In this document: positions 33,839 to 41,162 of the stretch, piece by piece | Numbering within the stretch: position 1 is the first letter of the stretch | Layout: the number at the start of each line of letters is the position of its first letter | Source of the DNA: Sphingomonas bacterium | GTDB taxonomy: Bacteria > Pseudomonadota > Alphaproteobacteria > Sphingomonadales > Sphingomonadaceae | NCBI RefSeq assembly: GCF_028293085.1 | Contig: NZ_JAQGLC010000304.1 | Location: forward strand, 1-41,162 | Length of the DNA: 41,162 bases | Direction: 5' to 3' | The notes under the pieces: model-generated | Seen by the model: only the letters and a program-made list of their open reading frames with translations | The model's database searches: none | What the model was told of the DNA's origin: nothing | Program-made: the position numbers and the translations under genes

Positions 33839-36769
33839 ATGTCAGCGCAATTCGTCGCCAGCGATAGTTTCGAGAATCGCGGCGATGGCGATTGGTTCAA
33901 GGTCCATCTCCTTGCGGGCCATTCCTATCGCCTGGCCATCTCTTCCGGTTCGCAAAGCGTCGAGGCGCACATCATGATGCCCGACGGTCAGCCGCTGGAG
34001 CTGCCGGTTTCCTACACCAACCAGTCGGTGTTCGTGGCGCCCGTCGACGGCGACTATTTCGTGGCCGCCCACTCGTTCGGCGCGGCCGCCAGCTACTCGG
34101 TCACCATCGACGAATTCACCGATCCGGTGCTCGCCTCGACCGCGACCACGGCATCGATCCAGGTCGGCGGCACGGTGGCGGTCCATGCCAGCGACATGCT
34201 CGTGACCGGCGATAATGACTGGTACGCGGCTGATCTGGTCGCCGGGCAGAGCTATGTCTTCTCGTCGAGCGACATCACCGGCAAGGTCTATGTCATGGAC
34301 GCGGGCGGGCATCTGTTCGCCAACGATAGCGGGCAGCAGGTGCACTTCACCGCCACCGAGACCGGCCGCTATTATCTGGGGCTTGCCAATTTGGGGAGCA
34401 GCGATTCCACCCTCACGCTGTTGTCGCAGGCGGACGATCATGCCGACAATATCGCTCAGGGGTCGAACGGCGCGCTGGCGGTGGGAACGCCGGCGCAGGG
34501 CAATTGGGAATCCGCGGGCGATACCGACTGGTTCGCGATCACGCTCGTCGCGGGCAGCAGCTACAATTTCGCGCTGACGGCGGTCAGCACGCCGAACCCT
34601 TATTTGCAGATCGCTGACGCTTCGGGCGTGATCGTGACCGACAGCCTGCAGCAGGATTCACGCGGCTCGACCATCTTCACCGCGGCGACCAGCGGCACCT
34701 ATTATGTCGGTGCCTCGGCGCATCCGGTCACGAGCGGCTCTTCGGCGAACGACTATCTCTCCGGCTGGAATTATTCGCTCAGCGCAACGGCGGTCGCCAA
34801 CGATCTCGCCGCCACCGCGCTGACCACCGGCACCGTCGCGGTCGGCGGGCAGACCCAGGGCGTGTGGAACGGTGCGGGCGATCATGATTGGCTGCGCGTC
34901 GATCTGGTGCAGGGCCAATCCTATGTCTTCTCGCTGGCCCTGGCCGGCGGCAACACCGCCAGCTTCGCGCTCTACGATGCCGCGGGCAATCAACTTTCCG
35001 GTATCGTCAATCAGGCGATCTTCGGCGGCACGGTGACGGTGACTCACACCGCCGAGACGACGGGCAGCTATTATATCGACGCCGGCCACAATTATGCGGT
35101 CACCAGCCAGGCCAATGTCAACTACACCGTCGCGGTGGCCGGATTCGCCGACGACTATGCCGACAATGCCGCAACCACCGGTCACCTCGCGGTCGACGGC
35201 AGCGTCAGCGGTACGCTTGAGACAGCGAACGACGTCGACTGGTTCTCGGTCGATCTGGTTGCGGGCACCAGCTATCTGATCGGCGGCGCTGCCACGGCGA
35301 TCTACGACGCCGCCGGCCATCAGCTGACCAACCCGAATATCGGCGACCTGACCTATTCGGCGACCGAGACGGGCACCTATTATGTCGCGGCCTCGACGGG
35401 CGTTGTCGGCACCTATTCGGCCACGATCACGGCGGTGTTCGACGATTATCGCGAGACGACCGCGACGACTGGCCTGCTCCGTCAGCTGTTCAGCGGCACC
35501 ACCGGCAACGATACGCTGACCGGCACCGACTATGCCGACGATATGCGCGGATTTGCCGGGGCCGACTCGCTGAGCGGCGGCGGTGGCTTCGATCTGCTCG
35601 ACGGGAGCGACGGGAATGACGTGCTCGACGGCGGCGCGGGTAATGATACGCTGACCGGTGGCAACGACCTGGATACGCTGCTCGGCGGCGACGGCAATGA
35701 TATGCTGTCGGGCGGCAATGGCGACGACCTGCTGATCGGTGGCCTGGGCGCGGACTTTATCAACGGCGGAGCCGGGATCGACACGGTCAGCTATGAGGAC
35801 AATCAGGGGGCGGTGTTCGTCAACCTCACCCTGCACCAGGGCTTTGGCAATTCGGCGGCGGGTGACAGCTATACCGCGGTCGAAAATGTCCGCGGCTCGA
35901 TCTTCGACGATACGATGATCGGTGACGGCGGGGCCAACCGGCTCGAGGGCGGCGACGGCAACGATGTGCTGCGCGGCGCGATCGGCGCCGACGCGCTGGT
36001 CGGCGGCAATGGCCTCGATACGGCAAGCTATGAGGACAATCAGGGTTCGGTGTTCGTCAATTTGCTGACCGGGCAGGGCTTCAACAATGCTGCGCAGGGC
36101 GACAGCTTCAGCTCGATCGAGAATCTGACGGGATCGATCTTCGCCGATTACTTCATCGGCTCGGACGGAGCGAACACGCTCGACGGGGGGGCGGGCGACG
36201 ACGTGCTGCTCGGCGCTCTCGGCGCGGACACGCTGATTGGCGGCGCGGGCCTCGACACAGCGTCTTACGAGGACAATCAGGGCGCGGTGTTCGTGAACCT
36301 GACGCTCGGCCAGGGCTTCGGCAACGCCGCCGAAGGCGACACCTTCAACTCGATCGAGAACCTGGCCGGCACGGTGTTTTACGACACCTTTATCGGCGAC
36401 GGGAACGCGAACCGGCTCGATGGCGCGCGCGGCAACGACACGCTGACTGGTGCGGGCGGGGCGGACACTTTCGTGTTCGACACGATCCTGACCTTCAACA
36501 ATATCGACACGATCACCGACTTCACGCACGGCACCGATCATATGGAGCTCGCCCATTCGATCTTCACGGTCCTGGGGGTCGGCGCGCTGGCGGTGGATGC
36601 GTTCGTGACCGGGGCCGCCGCCACGACAGCGGCACAGCATATCATCTACAACGACAATACCGGGGCGCTGTCCTACGACGCCGACGGATCGGGCGCCGGT
36701 GCTGCGATCCAGTTCGCGACGCTTCAGACGCACCTGACGCTCAGCAGCACCGACTTCGTCGTGGCGTGA
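33839..36769 (+). CDS. RTX protein with repeated PPC domains, no protease domain
   Basis: A 976-aa protein starting MSAQFVASDSFENRGDGDWF behind GGGGAAAAGGG. Five pre-peptidase C-terminal (PPC)-like domains are marked by 'GDxDWFxVxLxAGxSY' at about residues 15, 123, 226, 346 and 463. RTX nonapeptides follow from about 565 (SGTTGNDTLTGTDYADDMRG), then three 79-residue [12 protein letters not shown] modules and a C-terminus almost identical to that of the upstream protease ([34 protein letters not shown]). PPC domains normally accompany secreted proteases; here the catalytic part is absent. Predicted type I secretion substrate; it may bind surfaces or substrate for the protease. 97 bp separate it from the protease gene. 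Confidence 0.85.
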   Translation: MSAQFVASDSFENRGDGDWFKVHLLAGHSYRLAISSGSQSVEAHIMMPDGQPLELPVSYTNQSVFVAPVDGDYFVAAHSFGAAASYSVTIDEFTDPVLASTATTASIQVGGTVAVHASDMLVTGDNDWYAADLVAGQSYVFSSSDITGKVYVMDAGGHLFANDSGQQVHFTATETGRYYLGLANLGSSDSTLTLLSQADDHADNIAQGSNGALAVGTPAQGNWESAGDTDWFAITLVAGSSYNFALTAVSTPNPYLQIADASGVIVTDSLQQDSRGSTIFTAATSGTYYVGASAHPVTSGSSANDYLSGWNYSLSATAVANDLAATALTTGTVAVGGQTQGVWNGAGDHDWLRVDLVQGQSYVFSLALAGGNTASFALYDAAGNQLSGIVNQAIFGGTVTVTHTAETTGSYYIDAGHNYAVTSQANVNYTVAVAGFADDYADNAATTGHLAVDGSVSGTLETANDVDWFSVDLVAGTSYLIGGAATAIYDAAGHQLTNPNIGDLTYSATETGTYYVAASTGVVGTYSATITAVFDDYRETTATTGLLRQLFSGTTGNDTLTGTDYADDMRGFAGADSLSGGGGFDLLDGSDGNDVLDGGAGNDTLTGGNDLDTLLGGDGNDMLSGGNGDDLLIGGLGADFINGGAGIDTVSYEDNQGAVFVNLTLHQGFGNSAAGDSYTAVENVRGSIFDDTMIGDGGANRLEGGDGNDVLRGAIGADALVGGNGLDTASYEDNQGSVFVNLLTGQGFNNAAQGDSFSSIENLTGSIFADYFIGSDGANTLDGGAGDDVLLGALGADTLIGGAGLDTASYEDNQGAVFVNLTLGQGFGNAAEGDTFNSIENLAGTVFYDTFIGDGNANRLDGARGNDTLTGAGGADTFVFDTILTFNNIDTITDFTHGTDHMELAHSIFTVLGVGALAVDAFVTGAAATTAAQHIIYNDNTGALSYDADGSGAGAAIQFATLQTHLTLSSTDFVVA
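35789..36499 (+). repeat. Three tandem 237-bp modules in the PPC-RTX gene
   Basis: Units begin at 35789, 36026 and 36263, exactly 237 bp apart and homologous to those at 33001 and 33238 in the protease gene. Each encodes SYEDNQGxVFVNL, a GFGNAAxGDxFxSIEN stretch and a GGxGxDxLxGAxGAD calcium-binding block. Confidence 0.8.
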
Positions 36770-36840
36770 GGATCTTATCGTCGGAATCGGATATAACGGC
36801 CGCGACGAACGGCGCAGCCTCTTCTTTTCTTACGATAAAA

Positions 36841-36861
36841 GCGCTGCTATTCCTGCAGCGC
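36841..36861. repeat. Hairpin between the second and third RTX genes
   Basis: GCGCTGC and GCAGCGC with a 7-nt loop. On the minus strand it is followed by TTTTATCG, but no minus-strand gene needs a terminator there; on the plus strand there is no T tract. Confidence 0.35.
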
Positions 36862-36904
36862 ATCGGTCGGCGTGATCACGTCTCCCGGGCAAGCGGGGGA
36901 TGTC

Positions 36905-39900
36905 ATGGCGAAGATTTTCGGTCTCGACGACAGCGAAGCCACGGGTAATGCGCCGGCAGGCGGGGGATCAAGCCAGGTATCGCGCGACGACATGCTCCAC
37001 GACCGGTCGGCCTATGACCCGATTGTCGCCAGCCCCGTCCCGGCCGACACGGTTCAAGGCGGTTTCGACGACGACATCCTCAACGGCACGGCCGGGGACG
37101 ACGTCATCACCGATCTGGGCGGCAGCAACACCATTCACGGCCTTGGCGGCAACGACACGATCTCGCTGGAAGATTATTCCTATGCAGGAACGATCTATGA
37201 AGGCCGCGTCACCACCAACGTGATCGACGCCGGCACCGGCAACGACATGGTCACTGTCGGCTCCTTTGGCACAGGAACGCTTTCGGTCGATCTCGGCGAT
37301 GGCAATGACGTGCTGAAGCTGGATGCGATCAACAGCCTGACGACCGTCACGCTCGGCACTGGACAGGATCTTCTCACGCTCAGCGAGGGCATGGGCGAGT
37401 GGACCAAGCTCACCACGGTGCCGGTCGTCGTGACCGATTTCGCGGCCGGCGCCGGCGGCGACGTGCTGGATATTTCCAACCTGTTGCTGGGCTTCTTTTC
37501 CGGATCCGCCTTTCCGGCCGGCAATCTGTTCGCCAGCGGCTATCTTTCGTTGATTCAGGACGGCGCCGACACGATCGTCCGGCTCGACGCCGACGGCAAC
37601 GGCCCGGGGCACACCAGCCTCTACACGCGCGATCTCGTCCGCCTCGAAGGCGTGACCGCTACTCAACTGACCGCCTATAATCTGGCGGGCTTCGCGCCTG
37701 ACGGCAGCGCCCCGATTCCGCCGACCGTGAACGGCACGGACGGCGACGATTTCATCCAGGCCGGAATCTTCGGCGGCCATTATTACGCGCTTGGCGGCAA
37801 TGACGTGATGATCGGCGGCATCGGCAATGATGTCCTCGACGGCGGCAGCGGCAACGATACGATCGACGGGGGCCAGAGCGGCGACGACTGGATCCAGGGC
37901 GGCGACGGCAACGACATCCTGCAGGATACGCGGGGCAACGATCGGCTGGACGGCGGGGCGGGCGACGATGTGATCACCATCGAGCGCAATTCCGGCAGCA
38001 CCACCCGGAACGAAACGATCATCATCAACGCCGGCGACGGCAACGACCGGGTCAGCCTGGGCGTTCACCGCCTGGAATTCACCCAGCCGATATCCGCGAC
38101 CGTGACGACCGATCTCGGCGCCGGCAATGACTATATCTATATCGACAATTCGCACTCGACCGGGACCCTGACGCTCGGCGCCGGCCAGGACCGGATCGAA
38201 CTGGGCGAGCATTATTTCGTCGACGAAAACCCGGCCCCGACGGTTATCACGGATTTCACCGTGGGTGCGGGCGGCGACGTGCTCGATCTGGGCGGCGCGC
38301 TTCTCGCCGGTCAGGGCTGGGATCAGGTCAGCAATCCCTTCATCACCGGCCATCTCCGCCTCATCCAGCAGGGCGCGGATACGATCGTCGCCTTCGATTA
38401 TGACGGCGTCGGCAATGACGACCATCTCCAGCAATTGTTCGTCCTCTCCAACGTCGATGCGACGACGCTGACCGCCGCCAATTTCACCGGCTATGCGCCG
38501 AATGACCCGGTGATCGTCGGCCTGGTGACCAATGGCACATCGGGCGACGACGTGATCCAGGGTGCCGCGGGCAACGATCAGCTCGTCGGCAATGACGGCA
38601 ACGACGTGATCAACGGCGGCAACGGCAATGACGTTCTGAATGGGGGCATTGGCAACGACACGCTCGAAGGCGGCTATGGCGACGACACGCTGATCGGCGG
38701 CGCCGGCAACGACATCGTCCAGGATCTGCGCGGCGGTAATGATTCGCTTTCGGGCGGCGACGGCGACGACATCATCTCGGTCAATCACCGCTATTTGAAT
38801 CTCGCGAACAATATCACGATCGACGGCGGCGCCGGCAACGATCTGGTCGATATCCATGCCTATACCGAAGGCTCGCTCGTCGCGAATCTCGGCACGGGTG
38901 ACGACAGGATCACGCTTTATTCCACGCTGAGTGCCGGAACCACGCTGACGCTGGGTGCGGGCAGCGATACCGTCGAGTTCAGCTATCAACTCGCAGGACA
39001 GGTCCGGGGTGCGGTCGTCATCACCGATTTCGCAGCGGGCGACGGCGGCGACAAGTTCGACTGGGTGGCTTACGCCCGGTCCTATCTTCACGTTGCGGGT
39101 GGCGGCGCCGACTATAACCCCTTCGCCGCCGGCACCGCGCGCCTGGTTCAGGTGGGCGCAGATACTCAGCTACAACTGCTCGAATATATGCAGGGCGCGA
39201 CGAATCCGATCGTAACCGTCATCGCGACGCTGAACAATGTCAGCGTCGGCAGCCTCACCAGCTATAATTTCGGCGTCGATATCCACGCGCATCCCGTGTC
39301 CGTCAGCGATACGCAGACCGGCACTCCCGATAACGACGTCATCGCCGGCACCGCCAATGCCGACATCATTTCAGGCCTTGCCGGCGACGATCAGATCTCC
39401 GGCCTGGGCGGCAACGACATACTGCATGGCGGCACCGGCAACGACACGCTGAACGGCGGCGACGGGAACGACACGCTCGACGGCGGCAGCGGGAACAACA
39501 TCCTGAACGGCGGTGCGGACAACGACACGATCAACGGCTTTCTCCGCGATACGATGAACGGCGGCACCGGGAACGACACGATCACGCTGGACGGGTTCGA
39601 TGACGGCAGCTTCGGCAACATCGGCTCGATCGATGGGGGCGATGGCGACGATACTATTGCCGTCACCGTCAACGGCTTCGGCACCTATGCCATCACGGCC
39701 GGCAGCGGCAACGACCATGTCCGGATCGACCGCACGGCGACGAACATCACCCTGTCGCTCGGCGCGGGCAGCGACACGGTGGAGTTTCCGGCCTATTCCA
39801 TGCCGCTCAACGGCAGCGCGGTGACGATCACCGATTTCCAGACCGGCGCCAGCGGCGATCACATCGATCTCGGCGGCCTGCTCGAGCAGCTGATCGCGGG

Positions 39901-41162
39901 CTTCAATCCAAACGACTATTGGACACCGGACAAGAATCCGTTCCAGCAAGGTTATACCGAGCTCCGCCAGGTCGGCGGCAATGTCGAACTCTGGATGCAT
40001 GTCGACGGCGCCGAGGGACTGACCAGCGAGCGCATGATCGTCTTCAGCAACACGAATGTCGCGCAGTTCAGCGCCGAGAATTTCGACGGGTACGATCCCC
40101 ATGCCGTGCCCGACAACGCGCATCTGATCCGCAGTTCGCTGACGATCGCCGCCGGCCAGACCGTAACGGCAACCAATACGACGCCGTATGAATTCTCGCG
40201 CCCGAACTATGTGTACGCGTCCACTGACGGACACGCGCAGTTCATCAACCACGGTACCGTCAACTCGTTCAGCACCACGGGCGTCGGCGGCGGCGCGACC
40301 GGTTTCGCGTTCGGGCTCATATCCAATGTCACCAGCGATTCGCTGTTCCTGAACGCCTCTGACGGCCGCTTTATCGTCAACGACAGCTGGCTCGATGAAT
40401 CCGGCGACCTGTCTGGTGCCGGTCGGACGACCATGGGCTTTTTCGCAAACGCGACCACGATCCGGTTCCAGAATGACGGCTATTTCGAGGTGCGCGCCGC
40501 CAGCGGCACCGCGATCGGCGTGTCCACCGGCTATACCTACGCGCAGAATATCGCGAATGTGAACAACGGCACGATCCTGGTCGAAAGCGGCTATGACGCG
40601 ATCGGCGTGAATTTCGCGGGGATCGACGGCACCTTCACCAACAATGGCGCGATCATCGTCCATGGCCAGGATTATGCGGTCGGCTTCAATTCGAACCAAT
40701 ATAAGGGCGGGATCGTCAATCACGGCACGATAACGGTCAGCACCGATCCCGCATCGCCTTATGCGTCGATCGGCCTGCTGCTCGACGAGCAGGCCAATAT
40801 CGGCGCTTACACCCACATCAATACCGGCACGATCAACGCGGATATCGCGATCTATATTCTTGGCGGATCCGGCAACACGGTCGTCGTCGACAATGTGATC
40901 AATTCCGGCTTCATCAACGGCGCGATCATCCTGGGCGACGGCAATGACAGTGTCGTCAACACCGGAACGATCAGCGGCCGCACGCTACTGGGGCGGGGCG
41001 ACGACGTCTATAACGGTGCCGGCGGCAATCACACCGGCACCGTCGAGGGCGGCGCGGGGCACGATGTGCTGATCGGCGGAAATGGCGCCGAAGTGTTTTA
41101 CGGCGACGTCGGCGCCGACCAGATCAGCGGCGGCGGCGGCGGCGATTTCATCGAGGGCGGCG
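36905..41162 (+). CDS. Giant RTX protein, C-terminus beyond the window (partial)
   Basis: One open frame of at least 1,419 codons runs from ATG 36905 (GGGGGA 4 nt upstream) to the window end without a stop. The N-terminus MAKIFGLDDSEATGNAPAGG has no Sec signal. It contains Ca-binding RTX clusters (for example 37790-37960, 38560-38720, 39390-39520, 41040-41162). Between them lie beta-rich blocks with a recurring 'vxITDFxxGxxGDxxD' segment at about 37425, 38240, 39015 and 39822. At about 40200-40990 the repeats give way to a beta-helix-like stretch (FINHGTVN, VNNGTILVESG, FTNNGAIIV, IVNHGTITVS, INTGTINADI, VVNTGTISGR). It should be a type I secreted adhesin or surface-layer/biofilm-type protein. 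Third of three tandem RTX genes; 135 bp from the second. Confidence 0.85.
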   Translation, partial: MAKIFGLDDSEATGNAPAGGGSSQVSRDDMLHDRSAYDPIVASPVPADTVQGGFDDDILNGTAGDDVITDLGGSNTIHGLGGNDTISLEDYSYAGTIYEGRVTTNVIDAGTGNDMVTVGSFGTGTLSVDLGDGNDVLKLDAINSLTTVTLGTGQDLLTLSEGMGEWTKLTTVPVVVTDFAAGAGGDVLDISNLLLGFFSGSAFPAGNLFASGYLSLIQDGADTIVRLDADGNGPGHTSLYTRDLVRLEGVTATQLTAYNLAGFAPDGSAPIPPTVNGTDGDDFIQAGIFGGHYYALGGNDVMIGGIGNDVLDGGSGNDTIDGGQSGDDWIQGGDGNDILQDTRGNDRLDGGAGDDVITIERNSGSTTRNETIIINAGDGNDRVSLGVHRLEFTQPISATVTTDLGAGNDYIYIDNSHSTGTLTLGAGQDRIELGEHYFVDENPAPTVITDFTVGAGGDVLDLGGALLAGQGWDQVSNPFITGHLRLIQQGADTIVAFDYDGVGNDDHLQQLFVLSNVDATTLTAANFTGYAPNDPVIVGLVTNGTSGDDVIQGAAGNDQLVGNDGNDVINGGNGNDVLNGGIGNDTLEGGYGDDTLIGGAGNDIVQDLRGGNDSLSGGDGDDIISVNHRYLNLANNITIDGGAGNDLVDIHAYTEGSLVANLGTGDDRITLYSTLSAGTTLTLGAGSDTVEFSYQLAGQVRGAVVITDFAAGDGGDKFDWVAYARSYLHVAGGGADYNPFAAGTARLVQVGADTQLQLLEYMQGATNPIVTVIATLNNVSVGSLTSYNFGVDIHAHPVSVSDTQTGTPDNDVIAGTANADIISGLAGDDQISGLGGNDILHGGTGNDTLNGGDGNDTLDGGSGNNILNGGADNDTINGFLRDTMNGGTGNDTITLDGFDDGSFGNIGSIDGGDGDDTIAVTVNGFGTYAITAGSGNDHVRIDRTATNITLSLGAGSDTVEFPAYSMPLNGSAVTITDFQTGASGDHIDLGGLLEQLIAGFNPNDYWTPDKNPFQQGYTELRQVGGNVELWMHVDGAEGLTSERMIVFSNTNVAQFSAENFDGYDPHAVPDNAHLIRSSLTIAAGQTVTATNTTPYEFSRPNYVYASTDGHAQFINHGTVNSFSTTGVGGGATGFAFGLISNVTSDSLFLNASDGRFIVNDSWLDESGDLSGAGRTTMGFFANATTIRFQNDGYFEVRAASGTAIGVSTGYTYAQNIANVNNGTILVESGYDAIGVNFAGIDGTFTNNGAIIVHGQDYAVGFNSNQYKGGIVNHGTITVSTDPASPYASIGLLLDEQANIGAYTHINTGTINADIAIYILGGSGNTVVVDNVINSGFINGAIILGDGNDSVVNTGTISGRTLLGRGDDVYNGAGGNHTGTVEGGAGHDVLIGGNGAEVFYGDVGADQISGGGGGDFIEGG

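Noticed and set aside
36841..36861. Hairpin as a terminator of the second RTX gene
   Set aside because: The T tract is on the minus-strand side, where no gene ends.
31072..39091. Long minus-strand open frames (31072-33900, 34658-36733, 36968-39091)
   Set aside because: They lie opposite RTX repeats, whose Gly/Asp codons leave the reverse strand free of stops; the proteins are Val/Ile/Ala/Arg repeats without recognisable folds.
32160..41162. Regular short repeats that might suggest a CRISPR array
   Set aside because: The repeats are in-frame Gly/Asp codons of RTX nonapeptides, with no fixed repeat/spacer length and no cas genes.

Overview
The window reads as chromosomal DNA of a high-GC alphaproteobacterium, most likely a Sphingomonas or close relative (Sphingomonadaceae). 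The grounds are the GC-rich codon use, two very large TonB-dependent receptors with sphingomonad-style VVTG plug starts, an ars operon with an aquaporin channel, and small secreted proteins typical of that family. This is inference from sequence character; there is no rRNA gene here to confirm it. I found no tRNA, rRNA, CRISPR array, insertion sequence or phage gene.

Layout. 1-1.3 kb: a secreted DUF1579-like protein, a GNAT acetyltransferase and a 46-aa membrane peptide. 1.3-5.5 kb: a TonB-dependent receptor with strong terminators, a structured candidate RNA downstream of it and an 827-bp gene-poor stretch upstream. 5.5-9.4 kb: a compact minus-strand cassette of a 39-aa ORF, a 715-aa thermolysin-like (HExxH...E) protein and a 546-aa ComEC-like metallo-beta-lactamase-fold hydrolase; this is the best candidate here for an undescribed system. 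9.5-10.6 kb: a small protein coupled to a 17-aa leader ORF, and a glycine-zipper Tyr/Arg-rich secreted protein. 10.6-12.5 kb: arsenic operon arsI-arsR-aqpS-arsC with every stop/start overlapping. 12.6-17.1 kb: an S9 peptidase, a cytoplasmic chemoreceptor-like protein with a minimal signalling tip and a Cache-like domain, a macro-domain protein, and a small secreted protein whose frame appears broken at a six-C run. 17.4-22 kb: copper region with cueR and copA (overlapping, behind a MerR-type promoter), a membrane cytochrome c, and a divergent NHL/beta-propeller protein.

22-26.2 kb looks like an accessory island: a Pro-rich protein with a lysozyme/transglycosylase-like C-terminus, followed by a lipoprotein resembling LprI/DUF1311 lysozyme inhibitors (a probable effector-immunity pair), two small AT-rich membrane proteins, and a translationally coupled pair of unknown genes. 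26.2-30.9 kb: the 3' remnant of an MFS transporter, a second TonB receptor, and divergent galM with an intergenic dyad, suggesting a sugar-uptake locus.

30.9-41.2 kb: three tandem RTX genes: a serralysin-like M10 protease, a PPC-domain RTX protein without a protease domain, and a giant RTX protein that runs off the window end. The first two share 237-bp modules and a near-identical C-terminus, and the third carries four roughly 800-bp units plus a beta-helix-like stretch. All three are predicted type I secretion substrates; the exporter genes are not in the window.
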